Assembly (NCBI GenBank): GCA_034440615.1
Contig: JAOTOM010005146.1
Coordinates: 203,501 to 267,500, forward strand
Source of the DNA: Ashinkailepas kermadecensis
Lineage: Eukaryota > Arthropoda > Thecostraca > Neolepadidae
Direction: 5' to 3'
DNA length: 64,000 nucleotides
Under the pieces are notes generated by a model that saw only the letters and a program-made list of their open reading frames with translations, was not told the DNA's origin and did no database searches. The number at the start of each line of letters is the position of its first letter. The stretch's first letter is position 1. The translations under genes and the position numbers were made by a program. This document shows positions 57,601 to 64,000 of this stretch, one piece after another.

Positions 57601-58425
57601 CGGGGCACGCGTCGGGTGTATCCCACACCCGCTGTAGATGGACCACGTCGACCGCATCCCACACGGGGTACACGTGTGGTGCGCCTCCAGTGGTGTCCGT
57701 GGCACGCATCGGCTGTATCCTGCACGCAGTGCGTGTGGTGCGCCTAACTCCAGTGATGTTTGGGGCACGTGTCGATTGCATCCCACAGCCGGTGTAAACA
57801 GACCACGTCGGCTGTTGTTTCCCATCCGCTGTTGATAGCACACCAGGTCAAATGAAATTGTGCCATGCGGTGTAATAGTTGCTTCAATACTATGGGCGGC
57901 ATTCGAAATGAAGGCTCGTGTGCACTCAATTTGGTGCAGACATTGCACCAAGGTGTTTAGGGTTTATGGTGTTCACAACAGTTGGCTACATTGCACCCAG
58001 CCATTGACTGCCATTCAGTGCATTATTCAAACGAACCTCTTCACGTGGTGTAAGGAACAATAGCATGTGCAAGGAATGACTATGCTCTGTGGTGTAATTC
58101 ACGCGGCATTATACCGGTATTCGCGTGGAAGAAATCGGAGAAGTGCACAGTTGTTGCTGCACATCAAACGGGAGCGCAAGGCAGGTTGATCGCAAATGAG
58201 AGCCACGACGAGAGGTGTCGGCGGGCCACCTGCCGGCCGGCCGGCAACACCTACCAGGATGTTCTTGGTGTCGCACACGTGCTTGTTCTGTCGGTACGGG
58301 TACACGAGCACGCAGTGCGGCCCCTCGTGGAAGCCGCGCTGGCCGCCGGCCATGCGGCCCTCGACCACCAGCGTGCCGAGGTCGCCGAACAACTCGCTCG
58401 GCTCTGGCTCCTCGCCGCCCTCCAT
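36492..58425 (-). CDS. atos: atos (FAM214/Atossa) nuclear protein, 12 exons
   Basis: Orthologue of Drosophila Atossa and vertebrate ATOSA/ATOSB (FAM214A/B). Atossa is a nuclear transcriptional regulator needed for macrophage tissue invasion through metabolic genes. Exons: 58425-58255, 52283-52096, 49510-49276, 44270-44137, 43262-43042, 42800-42412, 42067-41985, 41294-40697, 39689-39534, 38790-38467, 38198-37963 and 36663-36492. The sum is 2907 nt, in frame throughout, giving 968 residues. The N-terminal third has YMYLLWRNNIPMSVEVLLCP, LLEQWTV, YSYLHFSQLSAWL and VRALPR. The middle is a Ser/Arg-rich disordered region, then TGLPLSSSPAPHRR. The DUF4210 core (LLGTFEESVLNGR...IGASGSFHPKH) is at about 772-833. 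The C-terminal 'Chromosome_seg' domain (TLFNPHGTVVKMFVVMYDLS ... NPRFSPRK) ends the protein. An acceptor at 58439 suggests an upstream 5' exon that I could not locate. Confidence 0.94.
36664..37962. other. atos last intron
   Basis: This 1.3-kb intron contains no element or coding segment that I recognise, apart from a C-run at about 37620. Confidence 0.6.
37963..38198 (-). CDS. atos: atos exon, C-terminal domain
   Basis: The acceptor is TGTACTCGACAG and the donor is TCAG|GTAGGG. The exon encodes GRKGYHVPKKGTLQVTLFNP, HGTVVKMFVVMYDLSTMPPG and WLRYLIHL. Confidence 0.95.
38467..38790 (-). CDS. atos: atos exon, DUF4210 core
   Basis: The acceptor is GGCCACAGAG and the donor is ATG|GTGCGT. It is 108 codons. 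SSLLGTFEESVLNGRLGPVR, VEGFAADIGASGSFHPKH and LPVTVFFYSLSD are the family signature. Confidence 0.95.
39534..39689 (-). CDS. atos: atos exon (TGLPLSSSPAP)
   Basis: The acceptor is GCCACCGACAG and the donor is AAAG|GTATGT. It is 52 codons in phase 0. QQTGLPLSSSPAPHRR and FHFDAAL match the short conserved motif found in all FAM214 proteins. Confidence 0.92.
39690..40696. other. atos intron with short CACAGGTCAG repeats
   Basis: Degenerate ~20-bp repeats of CACAGGTCAGAYNYATGACA type occur at about 40010-40110. The rest is unremarkable AT-rich intron. Confidence 0.5.
40697..41294 (-). CDS. atos: atos largest exon
   Basis: The acceptor is GCCGTGCCCAG and the donor is CCG|GTAAGC. The exon has about 199 codons. 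It encodes AYQPPPPPDNPLLSAIERAG, then a long polar linker and TLLKRLFKRGEQQ. Divergent from vertebrates; the frame is open throughout. Confidence 0.83.
41985..42067 (-). CDS. atos: atos short exon (RLTAEEKQQVVAVL)
   Basis: The acceptor is CGGAACGTCAG and the donor is TAAG|GTGGGT (phase 2). Its 83 nt encode RSRSDSGSVFRLTAEEKQQV. It was found by extending the phase chain and is not visible as a long open frame. Confidence 0.8.
42412..42800 (-). CDS. atos: atos exon, Ser/Arg-rich region
   Basis: The acceptor is CGTCGCCGCAG and the donor is CAG|GTAGGG. The exon encodes a polar Ser/Arg/Pro-rich stretch (GSRSRSRSRSPAASREESPP). I chose this frame because both borders fit their neighbours' phases; other frames do not join. 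Confidence 0.75.
43042..43262 (-). CDS. atos: atos exon, disordered middle region
   Basis: The acceptor is CCCTGACCTGCAG and the donor is AAAG|GTCAGC (phase 1). The exon encodes DEDLRRSIIKSRLHGAMSDS, then SPSRSGSPSLEAPEHLMF. It is supported by phase fit and strand continuity more than by homology. Confidence 0.78.
43646..43960. repeat. 42-bp array, each unit with a perfect TGACGTCA
   Basis: Seven units lie between atos exons 44137 and 43262. Perfect TGACGTCA palindromes start at 43687, 43729, 43771, 43813, 43855, 43897 and 43938. Two units continue as TGACGTCACGTGG, which adds a CACGTG. TGACGTCA is the CREB/ATF consensus; function is not shown. Confidence 0.95.
44137..44270 (-). CDS. atos: atos exon (VSVRALPRVD)
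   Basis: The acceptor is TGCGCACAG and the donor is TGTG|GTGGGT. The exon encodes VSVRALPRVDAVPAIPCGSC, matching the family's VSVQSLPR segment, then an Ala/Asp-rich tail. Phases agree on both sides. Confidence 0.87.
44271..49275. other. 5-kb atos intron, no feature recognised
   Basis: Unique-looking sequence with a short GATT repeat at about 44875-44892. Several reading frames of 90-120 codons have no recognisable similarity. The end nearest the exon (49000-49150) has a 3- to 4-fold CCACGGGCCAT..CAGATCACGCC repeat of about 60 bp. Confidence 0.5.
49276..49510 (-). CDS. atos: atos exon (YLHFSQLSAW)
   Basis: The acceptor is CTGCACGCAG; the first G completes a Met codon. The donor is CAG|GTGAGC. 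The exon encodes LLQAVYSYLHFSQLSAWLSR, NVMYRITVPG and HTFPMAYL. A 34/68-bp minisatellite starts about 7 bases upstream of the acceptor. Confidence 0.92.
49517..49985. repeat. 34/68-bp minisatellite abutting an atos acceptor
   Basis: Units alternate CAGGTCAACACGGAATGGAG and CAGGTCAAGACATGGACCTG, giving a 68-bp higher-order period (for example 49593, 49661, 49729). The array starts about 7 bases from the exon at 49510. Confidence 0.92.
50660..50935. repeat. 41-bp minisatellite
   Basis: Five to six units of GGATGTCGGCTGTGGATGTA / CGGCAGGCACGACAGGAGCT, period 41 (starts at about 50700, 50741, 50782 and 50823). It lies in an atos intron, just before the hAT-like element at 50978. Confidence 0.92.
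50978..51616. mobile_element. hAT-like non-autonomous element, 639 bp
   Basis: The ends are CACTAGCCGATCCAGG and GCTAGATCCGCCAGTG. A perfect 8-bp target duplication, TGGTGCTG, lies at 50970-50977 and 51617-51624. It is the compact form of the element at 25482-27405, with no coding region. Confidence 0.9.
52096..52283 (-). CDS. atos: atos exon (LLWRNNIP, LLEQWTV)
   Basis: The acceptor is GGGCCGACAG and the donor is CCAT|GTGAGT (phase 2). The exon encodes ELRRYMYLLWRNNIPMSVEV, LCPSCSHGQ and GYLLLEQWTVHMETA. These are conserved in FAM214 proteins. Confidence 0.9.
52676..52745 (-). mobile_element. SINE tail fragment
   Basis: A diverged piece of the shared SINE tail (GCATCGCCAACCTCTCACACC on the plus strand) lies just before the complete copy. 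It has no head and no target duplication. Confidence 0.6.
52775..52940 (-). mobile_element. tRNA-Lys-like SINE, type 2 head
   Basis: On the minus strand the head reads GTAGCTCAGTTGGTA (A box), ACTCTTGAT (anticodon CTT in tRNA-Lys position) and GGTTCGAATCT (B box). The tail is the same CGCGACCAATCGGCG module as the other SINEs and ends in an A run. A perfect 12-bp duplication, GAGATCCCTTCT, lies at 52763-52774 and 52941-52952. Confidence 0.92.
53560..53910. repeat. About 36-bp minisatellite
   Basis: Diverged units of CTCACATGGAGAGGCGCGGT followed by ACAGGTGCTCCCAT, about ten copies. They lie in the large atos intron between exons 58255 and 52283. Confidence 0.88.
54441..54905. repeat. 40-bp minisatellite
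   Basis: At least ten units, AGACGGCCGCAGCACAGCAC + AAGGTCAGCCAGCCCGACCC, with starts exactly 40 bp apart from 54451 to 54811, then a diverged end. GC-rich with few substitutions. Confidence 0.96.
55584..55920. repeat. 67-bp tandem repeat, 5 copies
   Basis: Units contain GTCCGACCACGCCGCAAATA and GACGTCACAGCTGGACCAGT. CAAAT occurs at 55604, 55671, 55738, 55805 and 55872. The last four units are almost identical. Confidence 0.96.
56064..57640. repeat. 65-bp tandem repeat, 24 copies
   Basis: The ATGTCCGGGGCACGCGTCGG start recurs every 65 bp from 56101 to 57596, exactly 23 steps. Variation sits at a few positions (ATCCAA/ATCCCA, ACACGTGATAC/ACACGCGATAC, GTGCGCCT/GTGAGCTT). Many units carry one or two CACGTG strings. 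On the minus (atos sense) strand no unit has a stop in any frame. Confidence 0.97.
58255..58425 (-). CDS. atos: atos first recognised coding exon
   Basis: The exon encodes MEGGEEPEPSELFGDLG, LVVEGRMAGG and HEGPHC...KHVCDTKNIL. The donor is CTG|GTAGGT. A strong pyrimidine tract (CTCTCTCTGTCTGGTGCAG) places a likely acceptor so that the exon begins at 58439. The frame is open above the ATG, so the true start could be in an upstream exon. Confidence 0.82.
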
Positions 58426-58489
58426 GTCAGGCCGCACCGCTGCACCAGACAGAGAGAGGCACGCGTCAGCTGACACATCACATCCGCCA

Positions 58490-58810
58490 CACAGCCATAC
58501 AGCCATACAGCCATACAGCCGGCATACGACACGGTCAGAGACGCCAGGGTCGTCCGTCAACGGCCACACTGAGCAGTGGACACATAGCCGTACGTCCACA
58601 GTGGCACTAAGCATCGTCCACAGCCGCACTGAGCAGTGGACACACAGCCGTCAGTCCACAGCTGCACTGAGCAGTGGACACATAGCCGTACGTCCACAGT
58701 GGCACTAAGCATCGTCCACAGCCGCGCTGAGCAGTGGACACACAGCCGTCAGTCCACAGCTGCACTGATCAGTGGACACATAGCCGGAAGTCCACAGTGT
58801 CAATGGGCAC
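58490..58810. repeat. CATACAGC microrepeat and 98-bp tandem repeat
   Basis: A short CAGCCATA run (58492-58525) precedes units built on GAGCAGTGGACACATAGCCG, GTCCACAGTGGCACTAAGCA and GTCCACAGCTGCACTGAGCA, with a 98-bp higher-order period (TACGTCCACA at 58591 and 58689). It lies directly upstream of the first atos exon. Confidence 0.88.
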
Positions 58811-60350
58811 CGTCCACAGTTCAGTCAGTGCAGCTCAGTCCACAGAAGCAGGCAGCTGACTTCACGGCCTTGAGGTTCCACCAGTCACAACATAAGAGCA
58901 CACACGGGGTGAAGGCGTTCGAACAGATAACAGCGTGTCTAAATATCGATCAACCCACGAAAAAAGCGCCGACACGAACTGCTCCGACAAATAAAAAACA
59001 ACCACCCGCTGATTTGCATCCAACAGGCTGGCGGGGATACCACTAGTACGGCGCTGACGTCAAGCGATGCCGTCTGCCTCGGACATCGTACCGAGATGGC
59101 GGTGGTGGTGCCACGGGTGGTGCCACGGCAGCTGCCGCCACATGGCAGGCGCTGCACTCAACGTGGCTACCAGTGTTTTTCACAGGGTAACGGGTCGGCT
59201 CGGGGAGGCGCCCGTCAGATAAAAACATGTAGAATCCCTGGCGATTCCATCTGGTATAAAGGGAACCAATATCAGTCTGGACGGGAGCGAAACCGGTTTG
59301 GGGAGCCAAATGACCCCAAGTGAGTGGAAACATACCGTCTTCCAGAATTCGATGACACGAATTTACAGTGTTAGTTCTTGGAAGTGTATCAAAGCAAACT
59401 TGTCTTAATGAAACTTGGCTTAGTGTCTGAGAAAATAATCTGCTTATATTCAAACTGGTTAGTGTTGGCGGCCATGGTCAGCGTGCATAGCAATAAAGGA
59501 CACGGCGCAGATGGCGGCTGGACGGTCACGCTGAGTGCAGCCAGCGGCTGCTGGCTGAGGTGGTGCCGATGTCCACCGTCACCGCACCAGCGTCTGTAGC
59601 CACAACCCTCAGCGGCTGCTGGCTGAGGTGGTGCCGATGTCCACGGTCACCGCACCAGAGTCTGCAGCCACAACCCTCACCGGCTACTAACGGAGGTGGT
59701 GCCGATCGGCGCCGATCCAACCGGACAGAGGGCGCAGCTCGTGCCTCGCCCGGATCGCCAGACGCATGTCGCTGAGGGGTGGATGCGCCCGCACCCGCCT
59801 ATGCCATCGACGACTGCATGACCTCGAGAAAACTAAGCGCATTCATCACCAAGTCGGCGTGGCCGCCTCAAACGCAAATGCCGCCAGCTCACGTTGACTA
59901 TGCTAATTTGCCCACCGGCCCATCATCCATCATTTCCTAATTGCTCTCGGGTCGATTACTGCTTTCGTCGCAGGATATTTTTTTAGGACGATCTCAGAGC
60001 CAGACGGACGCACCATCACCTCCAAGTGCCATCCGAAAAGTCCGCCACAGGCTCACGCCATGCCACGCAAAAAAACGGGATAAGTTGTTCCAGCCATCGG
60101 TACGCGACGTGCTGCTTGTAGTCGAAAATAGGATACAGGAAGTCCTGAGAGCACACGGTGCCGCCGAAAATCGGAGGAGGGTAGACATTAGGAGCCGGAC
60201 GGGGGTTACGGCGTGGGTGAAGCAGCACCAGACCACTGTGCTTCACACCGTGAATGCGATCACGATGTGATCGCATTAGACTGCGACACAAAGGAGCACA
60301 CCGGGACAGTGCCACCTGCCGCCCAGTCTGGCGGCCATGGCCGGGATACC
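58811..60350. other. Upstream of atos, unassigned
   Basis: No gene recognised. A 76-bp block with AGCGGCTGCTGGCTGAGGTG is duplicated at 59540-59690. Frames at 59043-59453 (-) and 59941-60270 (+) have ordinary length and no recognisable motif. An upstream non-coding atos exon could lie here. Confidence 0.4.
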
Positions 60351-60351
60351 T

Positions 60352-61190
60352 CGATGGCGTGACGGGACGAGTCCGGTCCGGTGACCACGGCCAGCATACC
60401 TGACAGCGTCTCAGGACAGGTGCGGTCCGGTGACCACGGCCAGGATACCTGACAGCGTCTCAGGACAGGTGCGGTCCGGTGACCACGGCCAGGATACCTG
60501 ACAGCGTCTCAGGACAGGTGCGGTACGGTGACCACGGCCAGGATACCTGACAGCGTCTCAGGACAGGTGCGGTCCGGTGACCACGGCCAGGATATCTGAC
60601 AGCGTCTCAGGACAGGTGCGGTCCGGTGACCACGGCCAGGATACCTGACAGCGTCTCAGGACAGGTCCGGTCCGGTGACCACGGCCAGGATACCTGACAG
60701 CGTCTCAGGACAGGTCCGGTCCGGTGACCACGGCCAGGATACCTGACAGCGTCTCAGGACAGGTGCGGTCCGGCGGACACAGCCAGGATACCTGACAGCG
60801 TCTCAGGACAGGTGCGGTCCGATGACCACGGCCAGGATACCTGACAGCGTCTCAGGACAGGTGCGGTCCGGTGACCACGGCCAGGATACCTGACAGCGTC
60901 TCAGGACAGGTCCGGTCCGGTGACCACGGCCAGGATACCTGACAGCGTCTCAGGACAGGTCCGGTCCGGTGACCACGGCCAGGATACCTGACAGCGTCTC
61001 AGGACAGGTGCGGTCCGGCGGACACAGCCAGGATACCTGACAGCGTCTCAGGACAGGTGCGGTCCGATGACCACGGCCAGGATACCTGACAGCGTCTCAG
61101 GACAGGTGCGGTCCGGCGGACACAGCCAGGATACTTGACAGCGTCTCAGGACAGGTGCGGTCCGGTGACCACGGCCAGGATATCTAGGCA
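60352..61190. repeat. 49-bp tandem repeat, about 17 copies
   Basis: Units of ATACCTGACAGCGTCTCAGG + ACAGGTGCGGTCCGGTGACC recur every 49 bp. A variant CCGGCGGACACAGCC appears in several units in the same relative order, suggesting block duplication of several units at once. Confidence 0.96.
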
Positions 61191-62396
61191 GCGCCCCAGT
61201 GCTGCGCCCGACCTCTGCCGATCGGCCAGCGCGGCAGACCCTGGGGTCTACCGATCGACCGCGGCAATCAATTCTGGCTCTGCACCGGGTACAGGCAATA
61301 ATTATCCCATATTGAAGTCGATATTGGACCCACGTTCATCAACGATAAAAGTCACGGATCAGGCCAATGTCAAATACCGGGAAATACATAATGAAATGTA
61401 GATGCTGACGACTCTTTAAACAGATTGTGCTGAAGAAAAGCTGACAAGTGACACAAATGCGAGGCCAAATGTTTCCCCTCCCCATGCTTGTTTATAATTA
61501 CGAAGTTAGAATTTGTGTCAAACACTGTTGACACTTTAAGAATCCAAATTTTCCGAATGCATTTCGTGACCCAAATCACACCAGGAACGAAATCAGGGTA
61601 CATAATTGTGCAACTGCTATACTTACTTCGAAATTATCATTATTTTAGCCTCCATAGCGCCTGTGATGTATGCACTCTGGGGATCTTTCTGGTCATATAT
61701 CCATGATCTAACCTCATATTGACTAGAAATCCGGAACACTATCAGAAGACATAATTGTTCACGACACGGATTTCGGTTTGTGATAAATAATAATTAGAGA
61801 TAAAATTATGCACAGAAAACACTTTCACTTTCACACTTTCACCATTGAAATCTTCAGTTGACTCGTGTCACTTATGTTTTTTTTTTCGTTTGTCAATGCA
61901 TTCATAGTTAACTATTGAATGTATCTTGCACGGCTTGATCCTAATAAATGATCCAATGCACATTATAAACGCATTGGAACGAAGTGGTGACCTGTCTTGA
62001 ACTTGCCATAGCTCGATTACCTTACGAAACTGCACTCCATTCTTTTTGTCATAATGTACGCTCATCGATTGCCGGAAAGTATGTTAAATTTCAAATCGAC
62101 ATCCCGGACAGTTGGGGAATTTACCTCAGAAAACCTCAGGTGATCAAACAGACCCCCTCCTCCTTCTGCACACGCGGCGTTAGGACCACTATTGCACAGT
62201 TTCTACCCACCTTCAATCTAGGCATGTACTTTACACAAATGTTCTGTTTTTCATCGGGGATGTTTACATGACATTTTCGAATGGCGCAGGTACACCGAAG
62301 GCTAAGCAAATAGTCGTTGGTTAAATAAGGTAAATATAGTACCACGTAAGAAATGGTACAACACTACTGGGAGGTGGTACGAACACCTTTGGTCCG
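61191..62396. other. Unassigned AT-rich sequence
   Basis: I recognised no gene, RNA or element in this 1.2 kb. Reading frames are short and low in information. Confidence 0.5.
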
Positions 62397-62862
62397 CATC
62401 ACCAGCAGTGCTACCATGGCTGGTACCGCACCACGCGTCCGCATCACCAGCACTGCTACCATGGCTGGTACCGCACCACGCGTCCGCATCACCGGCACTG
62501 CTACCATGGCTGGTACCGCACCACGCGTCCGCATCACCGGCACTGCTACCATGGCTGGTACCGCACCACGCGTCCGCATCACCCTCTGCTACAACTACGT
62601 CCGCTGGCTTTCCGAAAACAAACAATCTTGACAGATTATTATTGGGAAGGACTTGTACGAGCGCACTCGTCCAGATCGAACCAATCAGAAACATTGTGGT
62701 AATAATATTAGACGAGCATCGTGGCGATTGGTGGGCGCCACATCGCGGCGATTGGTGGGCGCCACATCGCGGCGATTGGTGGGCGCTACATCGCCGCCGG
62801 CTGTGGACTGGCGGCCGCGGCAGGTGGCGGCTGTGGACTGGCGGCCGCGGCAGGTGGCGGCT
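62397..62862. repeat. 45-bp and about 25-bp tandem repeats
   Basis: Four 45-bp units (GCACCACGCGTCCGCATCAC + CGGCACTGCTACCATGGCTG) run from 62397 to 62583. Then come three copies of CGGCGATTGGTGGGCGCCAC (62725-62795) and two of GGACTGGCGGCCGCGGCAGG (62812-62862). The GATTGG strings are inverted CCAAT boxes. Confidence 0.92.
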
Positions 62863-63044
62863 GGTGCAGGATGCCGCCGTTTTTGCTCGCCTGCTGGGGC
62901 TAAACGAGCCAGCACAATGATCGCGCAACACGACCGGTGCCACTCTCAAGGTGAGCTGCCGACAAGGTCAGCGGGCCGATGACACCGCCGCCAACAACAG
63001 CTGAGCGACAGCCGCCAGACGGCCGGCCCGCCGGTCAACAAACA

Positions 63045-63215
63045 CAGCCCTCGCTGCTCCCAGCCAAACAGAGCACTCACCCCCAGCAGCGGGGGAGGGG
63101 GGGGGGCACAGCCCACATTGCTCCCAGCCAAATAGAGCACCCATCTTCAGCAGCGGTGGGAACAGCCCACACTGCTCCCAGTCAAGCAGAGCACCCACCC
63201 CCAGCAGCGGTGGCC
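63045..63215. repeat. About 55-bp tandem repeat, 3 copies
   Basis: Units of CTCCCAGCCAAACAGAGCAC followed by CCAGCAGCGG and CACAGCCCACATTG. A G-run in the first unit separates the copies. The remaining sequence to 64000 shows only short CCACTGAC-type repeats (63850-63960). Confidence 0.85.
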
Positions 63216-64000
63216 ACTCACTTAACATACTGGCTACGGAGAAATAGGGCACTCTTCCGCCCCACCCTAAGCGATTTTCGCCTCTCTCCATTAAGGCCTT
63301 CGAAACTAATGTGTGGTTGGAGTTAGTCGCACAAATTACTTCTGAGAAGATAAGTTGGAGGGATGAGGGCTTTATAACATGAGGTCTACGAGGTGACATA
63401 CGAGTCACTCCGGGTCAATCTACGTTAGGCTGCCGAATTTTGTCACTTTACATGATTCCGGCGCGGCGTGATTTGAAGCCCAGACCGCATTGTGGCCCAG
63501 TAATGGTGCTGATGGGGTCGGTACCCCAGCCCGCACCGAGACCACAACTGCATGTTACCATCCACATTGCCGACGGACGAGTCAAGGACGGTGCTTCAAA
63601 TCATTCCCCGAAATAGAAATCGACCAAATAGAAGGCTCGCTCCGAAATAGAAGCCCGTTTCCATCACCAATGTAATAATACAATTTCAGACCTCCGACGG
63701 TGCCACGCATTCACATCAACACACGCTGCCGGCAGAGAGGAACATTAATAAGCTCCAACATCCTTTGTGTGACAAACATTAAGCCTCCGACAGCGAATAA
63801 CTTTGTGAAAGTTGGCCGGCAATCGCTGCATCAACGTCCGGGCCGCGACAGTGTCAGTGACCCACTGACCCGCCCAGGCGGTCCTCATGACCCACTGACA
63901 GACGCCAACGGCTTCAACAGCCCGGCGACGGACCTAAGCAGGCCCACTGACCCCGCTACGGAACTGCGCAGGCAAACCGCCGAAGCCGAATAATCATCAT

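Noticed and set aside
55760..57951. Three overlapping minus-strand open frames of about 580-690 codons as protein genes
   Set aside because: They are the same 65-bp tandem repeat read in three phases inside an atos intron. None has a non-repeat domain.
59043..59453. Upstream atos exon or separate gene on the minus strand
   Set aside because: No homology to the Atos N-terminus and no suitable donor in phase with 58439.

Overview
This is eukaryotic nuclear DNA, most likely from an arthropod and plausibly a crustacean. Coding sequence is cut into short exons with GT/AG introns. The proteins match widely conserved animal genes. Introns are packed with minisatellites, tRNA-derived SINEs and DNA transposons. 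Short AGGTTAGG-like runs near 23.3 kb and 26.15 kb resemble the arthropod telomere motif. The species cannot be named from the sequence alone. No operons, CRISPR arrays or other prokaryotic features are present.

Three host genes were recovered by joining exons whose phases fit. (1) ABHD16A (+, 564-6674) is a phosphatidylserine-lipase-type alpha/beta hydrolase. Its N-terminal half lies before the window. The five exons here join into 263 residues and carry all three expected catalytic positions. (2) GTF2H4/p52 of TFIIH (-, start 24425, stop 7586) has eight exons giving 423 residues. One internal exon of about 40 residues is missing or was not found. It lies tail to tail with ABHD16A, 0.9 kb apart. 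(3) atos (FAM214/Atossa; -, start 58425, stop 36492) has twelve exons that join without a frame break into 968 residues across 22 kb.

The space between GTF2H4 and atos (24.4-36.5 kb) is transposon territory. It holds a PIF/Harbinger-like element with a hAT-like element nested inside it (24800-27683) and a MITE-like element near 28 kb. It also holds a decayed Ty3/Gypsy pol (28.8-31.8 kb), followed by LTR-like sequence and a gag remnant, and then undefined sequence. A 2.2-kb DNA transposon with an 8-bp target duplication sits inside a GTF2H4 intron. Two related hAT-type MITEs, three SINEs with perfect target duplications and a LINE fragment are also present.

The most striking feature is how minisatellites relate to splice sites. 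In ABHD16A a 39-bp array repeats the 3' splice site plus the first 18 bases of the following exon, in frame. This gives a ladder of acceptors that could add 13-residue blocks to the enzyme. In GTF2H4 a 93-bp array repeats a splice acceptor plus about 58 bases of exon; there the extra copies read into a stop. Other arrays begin at, or within bases of, exon borders. The large atos introns hold arrays with periods of 34/68, 36, 40, 41, 42, 65 and 67 bp. One is a 42-bp array with a perfect TGACGTCA in each of seven units. Another is a 24-copy 65-bp array that is open in all three frames of the sense strand.

From 58.44 kb to the end, upstream of the atos start, I see only further minisatellites (98-, 49-, 45- and about 55-bp units) and no recognisable gene.
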